Notes: generated from the letters alone by a model not told the origin. Numbered from the stretch's first letter, positions 44,401-53,037 are shown. The stretch is 64,000 bases of DNA from Flavobacteriales bacterium (GCA_016705545.1 JADIYA010000008.1:123562-187561), one strand, 5' to 3'. Translations and numbers: made by a program.

Positions 44401-46449
44401 CACACAGCCACCGGCTGCCAGCTCAGCGCTTCGATCACCATCGCAGTGAACAGCGGATACAGCGCCGATGCCGGCGCTGACCTTACGCTCTGCACCACAC
44501 TCGGCCATCAACTCACCGTCCAGCATAATGTCAGCAACGCCACCTATAGCTGGACGCCCGCTGCGAACCTGAACTCCGGCAGCATCCAATCCCCCTCGAT
44601 TCTTGTTGACGCCAGCGGCACATATACCGTGACCGTGACCGATGCATTCGGCTGCTCGGTGAGCGATCAAGTGACCATCACGCACGCCTTCGCCGGCGTT
44701 CCTTCATCGCAGAACGTTAGTGCTTGCGCTGCCGCGCCGCCCACGCTCACCGCTCCTGCTACGGGCGTGAGCTACTTGTGGAGCACCGGTGCAACAACGC
44801 CTTCTATCGTGCCCATCCAGAGCGGCCCGCACACGGTGACCATCACCGATGCGAATGGCTGTCAGGCGATCAGCACGTTCAACGTCACGCTGCACACCAT
44901 GCCGATCGTGGACCTGGGCCCCGACCTGAGCGTGTGCGGAGCATCGCCGCAGAACTTGAATGCGGGCAATTCCGGCGCAGCATACGCGTGGAGCACCGGC
45001 GCACAAACGCAGACCATCCTCGCATCGACCAGCGGCAACTACAGCGTCACGGTGACCTCGCCGCAAGGCTGCAGTGCCAGCGACGCGGTGAGCGTGCAGT
45101 TCAATGCGATGCCTATTGACATGTTGCAGGACGTGAGCGCCTGCATCACGTCGCCGCCGACCTTGAATGCGGGCAACCCGGGATCCGCATTTGCTTGGAG
45201 CACCGGTGCCACCGTGCAATCCATCACGCCCGCGAGCAGCGGCATCTACAGCGTGATGGTAACCACCGCGCAGGGATGCGCCGCCACCTTCGATGCCGCG
45301 GTGACACTGGCACCGGAGATCACGGTGATGCTGGGCAACGACACCACCATCTGCCAGGGCCAGCCCATCACCCTCGATGCGGGCAACGCTGGCGCTTCGT
45401 TCGCCTGGAGCACCGGTGCGCAAACGCAGAGCATCAGCACAAGTGCAGCTGGCAACTATTCCGTCACGGTGAGCAACGGCTTCTGCTCCGCTGCCGATGC
45501 CATCGACATCGTCTTGGCACCCGCACCGGTTAACGTATTGGGCAATGTGGTGCGCTGCATCGGGGACAACGCCGTGCTCGATGCAGGGAATGCCGGTGCC
45601 ACCTACCTCTGGAGCACAGGCGCCATTTCGCGAACGATCACGGTGACTTCAAGCGGAATCTACTCCGTGACCGTGACCAACGCCGCTGGATGCGCGAGCA
45701 CCTTCAGCGCGAACGCCGAGTTCATCGCACCGCCAACTGTGGAGCTGGGCGCCGACACCGTACTCTGTGAAGGCCAGTTGCTGCGGCTCGACGCAGGCAA
45801 TCCGGGCAGCACTTATCTATGGAGCAATGGCAGCCATTCACGAGCAATCATGGTAGGCCAGCCCGGCACCTATTCGGTGTCAGTGAACAATGGAGCCTGC
45901 TCGCGCTCCGATGCCATCGTTGTGCATTTCAATCCCTCGCCCGCGCGCATGGCGGTGAACGAATTCCACGCGTGTCTCGACGATGAGCCCCGCTACGTGG
46001 TGATCGATGCAGGCAATCCCGGCTCGCGCTACGATTGGAGCACCGGCGCCACCACCCGCGTGATCATGGCCAGCGCCTACGGCTGGTACTATGTGCACAT
46101 CACCAACCAGTATGATTGCGCCACCGCCGACAGCGCGCGCGTGATCGAGCATTGCCCCGCCACCATCTTCATCCCGAACACCTTCACCCCTAACGGCGAC
46201 GGCGTGAACGACATTTTCCTTCCGCAAGGCAAGAGCATCGCCACCATGGTGCTGCGGGTGTTCAACCGCTGGGGCGAGCAGCTCTTCGAGAGCGACGACC
46301 CCACACTGGGTTGGGACGGCACCTATGCTGGAGAGATCGTACCGGACGACATGTATGTATGGCGCCTCGAATACGCCTTCTACACGGATAAGGAGGGCAC
46401 CGTCGGTGTCACGCAGAATCAGCTCGGTCACATTCAAGTCCTGCGTTAG
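41446..46449 (+). CDS. Giant T9SS type B protein with IgGFc-binding-like domain and WSTGA repeats
   Basis: 1,667 residues starting at MSPQDLNRAYWRLLALGYLA. Residues ~35-440 resemble the IgGFc-binding N-terminal domain (TRGKTFWTTFMQNGF, VIIDVPTSAELTGSG-like strands, CDHLFEQCLPVSAWGTRYH). A jelly-roll/Reelin-like insert follows (DEFDAPLSPMWAAVQGGG ... GHDNWAIDDLLLTRYD), then PKD-like units, then about seven ~75-residue repeats centred on LNAGNxGxxYAWSTGAxTQ. The last ~95 residues are the gliding-motility-associated CHU_C domain (IFIPNTFTPNGDGVNDIF, NRWGEQLFES). Predicted adhesin or surface structural protein exported by T9SS. Its stop overlaps that of the convergent omega-amidase gene (shared 46446-46449). 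Confidence 0.9.
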   Translation: MSPQDLNRAYWRLLALGYLAASTLALVAQPSSALPTRGKTFWTTFMQNGFGAQSLKLHVASPIATTGTISIPGLGWSQPFSVGANSVAIIDVPTSAELTGSGAIQNRGVLVQAQDTVNVFMASFQNYTHDLSQVLPMTSLGTTYRVDAHNGLPNFNNLHKSEFAVLATEDGTQVRITPSALTANGQAAGVPFIVNLDAGQAYQVQAATDLLNLTGSLIEATVQSGPCRPFVVIGGSMCGTSPNGCSACDHLFEQCLPVSAWGTRYHTVMAQGATTITYRVMAHSDGTLVTIAGGAPILLNAGQRHEVNGATAPVCIEATQPVSVAQIMEGYSCAGNGDPSLVILSPEERTSRSARFHTSNSPQVNVHSLSIVVPVSATGQVQIDGVQVNPALFQPYANCADRAHAKVPVAAGQHWITCPAGFQAYAFGIGFGESYASSVHDIARISTQQDSTVCGAGTITLSSPTPLNNAEWVALSAPGTVIGTGNSITITPTQSESYRVSGLLPVSGCPSEFTYNVGIPLTIPTLLTANGQPTINVCQYEPVQLGLVPPPDPAWFDINWWPANSLSNANSNAPVAGPLTSTWYGVQVMSPTGCGDMIDSILVTVQPGAIVELGVSAQPATVCLGNNTQLNSRVLRAVAHDEFDAPLSPMWAAVQGGGISTACGSANGSALYFNGNGQRSAQTAAFNTIGGGFVRFRLKIANGIAPCEDADPGDDVVLEFSNNNGLNWTAVATYNETAFPDFTPVNAPIPVAAQTASSMFRLRQLANQGAGHDNWAIDDLLLTRYDDAFASYAWSQAGTLSNPTSHAPVATPVTSGWYVLSATDPTAGCVYKDSVYVTVVPAFNLNVTPSTTLCSLTGVQLNASPSSGSDISYSWTPDNGSLNDASIADPMASPAQTTTYSVTATSGDGCIASGQTTITVGQLFAMSITAAQTTLCPGQSTPLNATVNGSGGMTYSWTGAGLSNDTVANPTAAPNATTTYTCTATHTATGCQLSASITIAVNSGYSADAGADLTLCTTLGHQLTVQHNVSNATYSWTPAANLNSGSIQSPSILVDASGTYTVTVTDAFGCSVSDQVTITHAFAGVPSSQNVSACAAAPPTLTAPATGVSYLWSTGATTPSIVPIQSGPHTVTITDANGCQAISTFNVTLHTMPIVDLGPDLSVCGASPQNLNAGNSGAAYAWSTGAQTQTILASTSGNYSVTVTSPQGCSASDAVSVQFNAMPIDMLQDVSACITSPPTLNAGNPGSAFAWSTGATVQSITPASSGIYSVMVTTAQGCAATFDAAVTLAPEITVMLGNDTTICQGQPITLDAGNAGASFAWSTGAQTQSISTSAAGNYSVTVSNGFCSAADAIDIVLAPAPVNVLGNVVRCIGDNAVLDAGNAGATYLWSTGAISRTITVTSSGIYSVTVTNAAGCASTFSANAEFIAPPTVELGADTVLCEGQLLRLDAGNPGSTYLWSNGSHSRAIMVGQPGTYSVSVNNGACSRSDAIVVHFNPSPARMAVNEFHACLDDEPRYVVIDAGNPGSRYDWSTGATTRVIMASAYGWYYVHITNQYDCATADSARVIEHCPATIFIPNTFTPNGDGVNDIFLPQGKSIATMVLRVFNRWGEQLFESDDPTLGWDGTYAGEIVPDDMYVWRLEYAFYTDKEGTVGVTQNQLGHIQVLR

Positions 46450-47225
46450 AGGCGCAGGTCGAAATCGTCGGCTTCCATGGCCACCGGGAATCTCGCGCGG
46501 AAATCCTCGAGCGCGTTCCACTCGAAAGAGCCAGTGGCAATGCCCTCTTGAGATGACTCCACACAAGCCATCAACTCGCCGCGCGGATCGATGAGCACGC
46601 TTTCTCCACTGTAGTGGATGCCCTTGCCATCCATGCCCACGCGGTTCACTCCGGCCACATGGCACTGGTTCTCGATGGCCCGCGCGATCAACAGCTGGCT
46701 CCATGGGAAACGCCGCGCTTCCGGCCAATTGGCCACGTATAGGATCGCGTCATAGTCGCCCCTATTGCGCGCGAATACAGGGAAGCGCAGGTCGAAGCAG
46801 ATCTGCAACAGGATGCGCCAACCGCGCCAGTTCACCACTACGCGCTCGCTGCCTGCGGCATAGTGCTCTGTCTCCTTCGCGAAACGGAAGAGGTGGCGCT
46901 TGTCATACGCGGTCACCTCGCCATCGGGCCTCACGAAGAGGCCGCGGTTGAAGCATCTGCCTTCCTGCGTGATGATCGCGCTGCCATATATCGCTGCATC
47001 CAGCAATGCAGCCTGTGCACGCATCCAGTCCACAGTGGGACCATCCATGGCTTCCGCCAGCTCAGCGCTGCGCATGCTGAAGCCGGTGGTGAACATCTCC
47101 GGAAGCACGATCAGGTCCGTTACGCCCTTCAAAGGCGCGATGGCCTCCGCGAACATGCGGCGGTTGGCATCAGCATCCTCCCAATGGAGCATGCGCTGCA
47201 CAATGGAGACCTTCAGATCCGGCAT
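46446..47225 (-). CDS. Nitrilase-superfamily omega-amidase
   Basis: 259 residues with the nitrilase catalytic triad: Glu43 (LPEMFTTGFS), Lys109 (YDKRHLF) and Cys143 (QICFDLRFPVF). The length and the NWPEARRFPWSQLLIARAIE motif match the YafV/omega-amidase branch, which hydrolyses alpha-ketoglutaramate and alpha-ketosuccinamate to free ammonia and the 2-oxo acid. Its start overlaps the end of the upstream aminotransferase gene by 13 nt, forming a two-gene operon. Product of a glutamine-using transaminase feeds directly into it. Confidence 0.93.
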   Translation of the reverse strand: MPDLKVSIVQRMLHWEDADANRRMFAEAIAPLKGVTDLIVLPEMFTTGFSMRSAELAEAMDGPTVDWMRAQAALLDAAIYGSAIITQEGRCFNRGLFVRPDGEVTAYDKRHLFRFAKETEHYAAGSERVVVNWRGWRILLQICFDLRFPVFARNRGDYDAILYVANWPEARRFPWSQLLIARAIENQCHVAGVNRVGMDGKGIHYSGESVLIDPRGELMACVESSQEGIATGSFEWNALEDFRARFPVAMEADDFDLRL

Positions 47226-48361
47226 AGGCGTTCAATCGCGGCGTCCAAGGTATCGTCGCGCTTGGCGAAGCAGAAGCGGAGCAGCCGCTGATCGGCGCGC
47301 GGCTGCTTGTAGAAGGGCGATAGCGGAATGCTCGCAACGCCGTGATCGCGCGTCACGCGCTCGGCGAAGGCGCGGTCGCCCTCATCGCTAATGGCATTGT
47401 AATCAGCGGTCTGGAAGTAGCTGCCTTCGCAGGGCAGCAGTCGGAAGCGCGAGCCGCGCATGCCCTCAGCGAAGCGATCGCGTTTGGCCTGATAAAGCGC
47501 GTGAACCTGCGCGTAGTTGGATGGATCCGCGATGTAGGCGGCAAGGGCATGCTGCATCGGCGTGCTCACGCTGAACACATTGAACTGGTGCGCCTTGCGG
47601 AACTCGGCCATGAGCTCCTTCGGGGCGAGCGCGTAGCCCATCTTCCAACCAGTGGCGTGGAAGACCTTGCCGAAGCTGAAGACCACGAAGGCCCGTTCGC
47701 GCAGCTCGGGATGGTTGATCGCCGATGCGTGCGGCTCGCCATCGAAGACCAGGTGCTCGTACACTTCGTCGCTGAGCAGCAGGATGTCCGTGCCGCGCAG
47801 CATCGCGGCGATGCGCTTCATATCCGCATCGCGCAGGATGGTGCCCGCCGGATTGTGCGGCGTGTTGATCATGAGCAAGCGGGTGCGCGGGGTGACGGCC
47901 TGCGCCACGGCGTCGTGGTCGAAACGCATATCGGCACCGAGGCGAACATGCACCGCCTTGCCACCGAAGAGCTCCACGGCAGGCGCGTAGCAATCGTAGG
48001 CTGGATCAACGATGATGACCTCATCGCCCGCATGCACCATGGCCGCGATGAGGGTGAAGATGGCTTGCGTTGCACCGGCGGTGATGTTGACCTCGGAACC
48101 GGGATCGTAGGCATGGCCATAGAGACGTTCCGCTTTGGCCGCTATGGCCTCGCGCAGCGCTGGCAGTCCCGGCATGGGCGCATACTGGTTGTGACCAGCG
48201 CGCATGGCGGTGTGCACCAGATCGCTCAGGCGCTCATCAATGGCAAAGTCGGGGAAGCCCTGCCCCAGGTTGATGGCGCCATGCTCTTGGGCGAGCTGGC
48301 TCATCACGGTGAAGATGGTGGTGCCCACGTCGGGCAGTTTCGAGCGCAGGGTCAAGGGCAT
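47213..48361 (-). CDS. Methionine aminotransferase (PLP class I/II, YbdL/KAT-like)
   Basis: 382 residues of fold-type I aminotransferase. Motifs: INLGQGFPDF, NQYAPMPGLPALREAIA, NITAGATQAIF, MINTPHNPAGT, LLLSDEVYEHLVFDG, and SFGKVFHATGWKMGY with PLP-binding Lys232. These match the YbdL/kynurenine aminotransferase branch, whose substrates are methionine or 4-methylthio-2-oxobutyrate with glutamine as a partner. The overlapping downstream omega-amidase removes the resulting alpha-ketoglutaramate, making the reaction effectively irreversible; together they complete methionine salvage. 82 nt from the divergent methyltransferase start. Confidence 0.93.
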   Translation of the reverse strand: MPLTLRSKLPDVGTTIFTVMSQLAQEHGAINLGQGFPDFAIDERLSDLVHTAMRAGHNQYAPMPGLPALREAIAAKAERLYGHAYDPGSEVNITAGATQAIFTLIAAMVHAGDEVIIVDPAYDCYAPAVELFGGKAVHVRLGADMRFDHDAVAQAVTPRTRLLMINTPHNPAGTILRDADMKRIAAMLRGTDILLLSDEVYEHLVFDGEPHASAINHPELRERAFVVFSFGKVFHATGWKMGYALAPKELMAEFRKAHQFNVFSVSTPMQHALAAYIADPSNYAQVHALYQAKRDRFAEGMRGSRFRLLPCEGSYFQTADYNAISDEGDRAFAERVTRDHGVASIPLSPFYKQPRADQRLLRFCFAKRDDTLDAAIERLCRI

Positions 48362-48443
48362 GGGCCGAAGCTAAACTTGGAACCATGCAGGAACTTCGGG
48401 CTTGATCACTGAGCAAGCGCGCGATATGTTTGGCGCGGCGCCG

Positions 48444-49733
48444 ATGAAGGAACCGATCCGGGTAGTTGAGCTGTTCGCTGGGGTCGGTGGCTTCCGCATC
48501 GGTCTGGAGCGGGCATCGGAGCGCTTCCGGGTGGTGTGGAGCAACCAATGGGAGCCGGCGCGGAAGAAGCAGGATGCCTCAGAGGTCTATGTGGCCCGCT
48601 TTGGTGCGCAAGGCCATGTGAACCGCGACATCGCGACGGTGCCGGCCAATGCGATCCCCGATCACGATCTGCTCGTGGGCGGCTTCCCCTGCCAGGACTA
48701 CTCGGTGGCCAAGACCCTGAAGCAAGCGAAGGGCATCGCGGGGAAGAAAGGCGTGCTCTGGTGGGAGATCCACCGCATCCTCGATGCCAAGCGACCGCCG
48801 TATCTCTTCTTGGAGAACGTGGACCGTTTGCTCAAATCACCGGTGAAGCAGCGCGGGCGCGACTTCGCCGTGATGCTGGCATCGCTGGCCGACCTCGGCT
48901 ACGCTGTGGAATGGCGCGTGATCAATGCGGCTGATTACGGCATGCCGCAACGCAGGCGGCGCGTCTTCTTCTTGGGTTGCCATGCCAGCACGCGGATGGC
49001 CGGCGCGATGAAAGATGCGAATCCATGGGAGTGGATCGCGAGCACCGGGCTCTTCGCCGAGGCGTTCCCCGCAGCACTGGGCGCGACGGGTGCTGCGGCG
49101 TTCGGCATCGAAGGCGACCTCGCACAGGTGACCCAGCGATTCAATAAAGGGACGAACACGGCCAAGGGCCCCTTCGCGGAAGCCGGCATGATGCATGGCC
49201 GGAAGGTGTGGGCGACAAGCGTGGTGCCGGCCTACGATGGTGCGCGCACCACGCTCGGCTCGGTGCTGCAACCGGAGAGCAAGGTGCCAACGAGCTTCCG
49301 TATCAGCGCGCATCAGCTCGCGCAATGGAAATACCTGAAGGGGAGCAAGAGCGAGACGCGCACCAGCAAGAGCAACGGATTCGCATACCGCTATTCCGAA
49401 GGCGCCATGGTCTTCCCGGATGCATTGGATAAGCCGTCGCGCACCATCATCACTGGCGAAGGCGGGTCATCGCCATCACGCTTCAAGCATGTGGTGCGAA
49501 CCGGCAAAGGCATTCTGCGCAGGCTCACGCCAATCGAGCTTGAGCGCCTCAACATGTTCCCAGACGACCACACCAAGGGTGCAAGCGATGCACGGCGCGC
49601 CTTCTTCATGGGCAATGCGCTCGTGGTGGGCATCGTGGAGCGTGTGGGCGCGGTGCTGATGGAGCGCGCCGGCAAGGCAGCAGCTACCCCCAGCGTGAAG
49701 AGCGCCCATCCGAGGGGAGGGCGCAAGCCCTGA
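48444..49733 (+). CDS. Orphan DNA (cytosine-5-)-methyltransferase
   Basis: 429 residues starting MKEPIRVVELFAGVGGFRIG (motif I); an upstream in-frame Met at 48402 adds 14 residues before the conserved start. Motif IV with catalytic Cys83 is GGFPCQDYS, motif VI FLENVDRLLK, motif VIII GMPQRRRRVFFLG, motif IX/X region TPIELERLNMFP and MGNALVVGIVERVG. The region between VIII and IX, ~190 residues, is the target-recognition domain and sets the unknown site. No restriction endonuclease, specificity subunit or nicking gene lies within the window on either side, so this appears to be a solitary methylase. Confidence 0.93.
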   Translation: MKEPIRVVELFAGVGGFRIGLERASERFRVVWSNQWEPARKKQDASEVYVARFGAQGHVNRDIATVPANAIPDHDLLVGGFPCQDYSVAKTLKQAKGIAGKKGVLWWEIHRILDAKRPPYLFLENVDRLLKSPVKQRGRDFAVMLASLADLGYAVEWRVINAADYGMPQRRRRVFFLGCHASTRMAGAMKDANPWEWIASTGLFAEAFPAALGATGAAAFGIEGDLAQVTQRFNKGTNTAKGPFAEAGMMHGRKVWATSVVPAYDGARTTLGSVLQPESKVPTSFRISAHQLAQWKYLKGSKSETRTSKSNGFAYRYSEGAMVFPDALDKPSRTIITGEGGSSPSRFKHVVRTGKGILRRLTPIELERLNMFPDDHTKGASDARRAFFMGNALVVGIVERVGAVLMERAGKAAATPSVKSAHPRGGRKP

Positions 49734-49738
49734 ACCAC

Positions 49739-50695
49739 TCAGAATTTGCTCAGCCGGTATTTCCGACCGTTGCTCTTGAAGAGGTATCCGTTGCCCTCGG
49801 TGCGCTTCTCCAGTCCATCCTCCTCGGCGAAGAGCTTCGCGAAGTACTCTGCCACTTGCGCATCGGTCATGGTTACTGCCTTGCCGTTGTTGAGCGCCTC
49901 GGCGATGTATGCATCCACCAGTTGCGGAAAGGCCTGCCCGAAGAGTCCCGCCGTGGCGAACACATCAAGGCCCACCACCTTGTCGCCGCTGATCGCGATC
50001 ACGCCGACCACATCGCTGTTCGCGGCGGGCAAGCCCAGAAGCTTCTCGCGGTAACGCTGCCGGTCGGCCTGGAATTCCTTGTCCTGCATCAAATGGGCAT
50101 AGCTGCCGCTGCGCGTATCCGTCTCGTTCTTCTTGATGTCCTTGGCCACTTCCTCCCACACGCGGGTCTGCTCTTTATCGACTGCTGCGGCCCTTCGCGC
50201 CTTTTGACCCACTACGCCTATGGTGCCTTTGAATTCATGGCCGCTGGCGCCGGCTTGCCAACGTCCGTGCTCCACGCAGAAAGCTCCGATGTTCATGGTG
50301 GCGCCCGGCGGCACGATTACGTCCTGCGCCAGCATACGGTCTTGCTTCCCGCCCACCACCACTTCGCCTTGCATAAGGTAGATGGTGTCCTTCGAGGTGT
50401 TCTCCACCTGCAACGTGTTCACCGTGGCGCCGCCTTCCTGCTCCTTCACCTTCAACCGGCCATCCTGAAGGGCCTTGTTCATGGGCACCAGCTCGCCCAT
50501 GTCCTTGTAAGCATCTCGATAGGTGTCGTTGCCTAAGATGGGGATGAGGCGGAGCTTCTCGCAGGTGAAGCGCCCTGAGACCTCGGGAGCGAATACGGGC
50601 TGGAGGTTCTCCGCATTCATCTGGGCTGTGCCGATGAAGGTGGCAAAGGCGAATGGGGCAGCAAGCCCGAGGCGGAAGGGCAGGGTGTGGAGCAT
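49739..50695 (-). CDS. ARPP-1 (DUF6569) family secreted protein
   Basis: 318 residues with a likely signal peptide (FRLGLAAPFAFATFIGTAQ). The mature part has the ARPP-1/DUF6569 pattern: RDAYKDMGELVPMNKALQD, NTSKDTIYLMQGEVVVGGKQ, RMLAQDVIVPPGATMNIGAF and CVEHGRW, then a helical region and a C-terminal AEYFAKLFAEEDG. The family is named for association with ADP-ribosyl-glycohydrolase and rhodanese-phosphatase genes, none of which are here. Biochemical role unknown. Ends 5 nt from the convergent methylase stop. Confidence 0.85.
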   Translation of the reverse strand: MLHTLPFRLGLAAPFAFATFIGTAQMNAENLQPVFAPEVSGRFTCEKLRLIPILGNDTYRDAYKDMGELVPMNKALQDGRLKVKEQEGGATVNTLQVENTSKDTIYLMQGEVVVGGKQDRMLAQDVIVPPGATMNIGAFCVEHGRWQAGASGHEFKGTIGVVGQKARRAAAVDKEQTRVWEEVAKDIKKNETDTRSGSYAHLMQDKEFQADRQRYREKLLGLPAANSDVVGVIAISGDKVVGLDVFATAGLFGQAFPQLVDAYIAEALNNGKAVTMTDAQVAEYFAKLFAEEDGLEKRTEGNGYLFKSNGRKYRLSKF

Positions 50696-50840
50696 GGTTC
50701 GGGGATTGGTGATTAGCGGTACACGCCGCCCGAGGAACGGTTCATTCCCTGACGGGCGCGTATTGGAAGAGCCAACTCCTCATAATGCGCCAAAAGCCGC
50801 ATGGAACGATGATCCGGGGCCATTGACCAACTTCGCCTTG

Positions 50841-52160
50841 ATGTTCTATGGACTATTGAAGACCTTGGTGCGAATCTGCACAGCGATCTATTTCAAGCGG
50901 ATCGTGGTGACGGGTCTGGAGAAGCTGCCCGATCGCGGCCCAGCCATCATCGTGGCCAACCACCCGAACACGCTCATGGATCCACTGCTGATCGCTGCAG
51001 AAGTGAAGCAGCGCATCGGCTTCGTGGCGAATGCGGGATTGTTCCGCAACCGCTTGCTAACCGCCATGTTCCGGTACTTCCACGTGATCCCCATCTTCCG
51101 GAAGAAGGATGTGGCGCCCGGCGAGAAACCCGACAACACGCAAGCCTTCGCGCAATGCCATGCCTACCTCGCGCAAGGCGGTACCTTCCTCATCTTCCCC
51201 GAAGGGAGCAGCTACTACGAGATCAACCTGCGTGAGTTCAAGACCGGCACGGCGCGCATCGCCTTGAGTTATGCGGGGGCGGGCGAGATTCTCATCGTAC
51301 CCATCGCGCTCGACTATTCCGATGCGATCCAGTTCCGCAGCATGGTGCGCGTTACGGTAGGCAAGCCGATCATGGCCTCAGCGTATCGCGAAGCATACCG
51401 GCATAACGAAACCGAGGTCGTCGAGGCCTTGACGTCCGAAATCCGGAAAGCGCTGGCCAAGAAGCTGCCATGGACCACCGGCAAGGACCAAGAGGACCTG
51501 CTCATCAAGGCGCACACCTTCTACACGACCTACGCGACCCCTGCCGACCTGCATGAGGACCCGCATCGGTCGCTCATCGTGCGCAAGCAGCTCGCCGATG
51601 CCCTGCACCGTTTGCGCGAGGCGCGACCTGAGCTGTACACGCGTACCGGAGCCCGACTGCTCTCCTTCTTCGACACCCTGCGCTCCGATCGACTCACGCC
51701 CGGCTTCTACTCCAGTGCGTTCCTGAAGAAGAGTTTCCGCTTGCTGTGCATCGGCTATCTGTCGGAGCTCTTGCTGCTCGCGCCGTTCTACCTGTTCGGA
51801 TTGATCACCAATTACCTCCCGTACATCCTGCCCTCGCAAATATTCAAGGCATCGCGACTCGACATCGAGTACAAGGCACCGGTTCAGATGGTCGTCGGCT
51901 TGATCTGCTTCCCGATGCTCTATGCGCTCGAGACCTGGGCCTTTCATAAGTGCATCGACCAGCGCGCATGGACCAACCTGCTATTCCTGCTCGTGCTGCC
52001 GATTGCGGGATATGCGACCATGTGGTACTGGACCGAGCTCCAGCGTTTCGCGCGCATGCTGCGCTTCCGCTTTGTTGTGCCGGCCGCGCGTAAGCACGAA
52101 ATGCTCCACGAGCGCGATGCCATCCTGGAGGCCATTGCCGAGGCCCGTAAGAGCTTGTGA
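50841..52160 (+). CDS. PlsC-like lysophospholipid acyltransferase
   Basis: 440 residues from MFYGLLKTLVRICTAIYFKR; the frame is open further upstream, but homology and the membrane-proximal helix begin here. Motif I is NHPNTLMDPLL (H-x5-D), motif II/III region NAGLFRNRLLTAMF and FPEGSSYYEINLREF, the latter typical of the DHAP/glycerol-3-phosphate acyltransferase-like branch. Three or four membrane helices follow in the C-terminal 150 residues (LLLLAPFYLFGLITNYLPYI, AYTLETWAF region). Transfers an acyl chain in phospholipid synthesis at the inner membrane. Confidence 0.88.
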   Translation: MFYGLLKTLVRICTAIYFKRIVVTGLEKLPDRGPAIIVANHPNTLMDPLLIAAEVKQRIGFVANAGLFRNRLLTAMFRYFHVIPIFRKKDVAPGEKPDNTQAFAQCHAYLAQGGTFLIFPEGSSYYEINLREFKTGTARIALSYAGAGEILIVPIALDYSDAIQFRSMVRVTVGKPIMASAYREAYRHNETEVVEALTSEIRKALAKKLPWTTGKDQEDLLIKAHTFYTTYATPADLHEDPHRSLIVRKQLADALHRLREARPELYTRTGARLLSFFDTLRSDRLTPGFYSSAFLKKSFRLLCIGYLSELLLLAPFYLFGLITNYLPYILPSQIFKASRLDIEYKAPVQMVVGLICFPMLYALETWAFHKCIDQRAWTNLLFLLVLPIAGYATMWYWTELQRFARMLRFRFVVPAARKHEMLHERDAILEAIAEARKSL

Positions 52161-52329
52161 GCATTGAGGCTCGCTCCGGATCAGAAGGGGCCGATAGATC
52201 CCGAAGCGCGCTTCGCCGCTGCGGGATCATGTTCATTCACTGCCGGCCCGTATCCATCGAGGGGGTGTTCGGACAAGATCATTTAAGATGGCAGCGCTAG
52301 GGCGTGCATCGCTGGGTGCCTATACGTCC

Positions 52330-53037
52330 TCAGCGCTTATCCAAACCCTCGAAGTAGCCTTTGTTGTGGCCCAGGCTGAAGAAGCTGATGAAGAGGGCGA
52401 TGTAGCTCAGGTAGAACACCGACTGGATCGAGATGACCAGCTTGCCGATCCCGCTGATCGGATAGTACTCGCCGAAGCCGATGGTGCTGGTGATGACGAA
52501 TGACACGTAAACGGCATCGGTCCATCGGGTCAATGGCAGATTCATGTACTGGCCGGCCATGTGCAGCACCGCGAAGGCGAAGACAACTTCCAGGTAGTTG
52601 ATGAAGATAAGCAGCTTGGAACGGCGATAGGAACGGGGCGAGGGCAGCGCATCGGAAGCGAAGATCAAGGTGGGGATGTACAAGAGCGTCTCCGCAGTGA
52701 ACCAGATAACCAACCCGAACACCACGGGCTCGTTCCACCAGCCCATCCAGAGCACAACCAAGGGAAAGATCGTCTTGAGGAGCACGAAGACCTCAACGGC
52801 CAGATCCTGATGCACAGGACCGGATCGCCAGAACGCATGCTTGATGTAAACACCCGGGAAGAGGAACTGCGATGCAGCGAGCATCAGGCGCACCAGTTTC
52901 TCGAGCCCAGCATCCTCCTCGAACGAATTGTTCCAGATCGCCACCACGTTCTTCCATCGCCGCTCCAAGGTGCTGTGCCGCTCACCCTCATTCATGGAGG
53001 GCTTGCCCATCAGGAGCTTGTTCATCGTCTTCCGCAT
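52330..53037 (-). CDS. Two-TM-pore potassium channel-like protein
   Basis: 235 residues. The pore loop DAVYVSFVITSTIGFGEYYP carries a selectivity-filter-like TIGFGE where TIGFGD or TVGYGD is usual, flanked by a preceding helix (LIFINYLEVVFAFAVLHM) and a following one (LVISIQSVFYLSYIALFISF), as in Ion_trans_2 channels. Two further hydrophobic segments lie N-terminal (ASQFLFPGVYI, FPLVVLWMGWWNEPVVFGLV, ...LLYIPTLIF). No RCK or cyclic-nucleotide domain is attached. Predicted inner-membrane K+ channel. Confidence 0.88.
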   Translation of the reverse strand: MRKTMNKLLMGKPSMNEGERHSTLERRWKNVVAIWNNSFEEDAGLEKLVRLMLAASQFLFPGVYIKHAFWRSGPVHQDLAVEVFVLLKTIFPLVVLWMGWWNEPVVFGLVIWFTAETLLYIPTLIFASDALPSPRSYRRSKLLIFINYLEVVFAFAVLHMAGQYMNLPLTRWTDAVYVSFVITSTIGFGEYYPISGIGKLVISIQSVFYLSYIALFISFFSLGHNKGYFEGLDKR

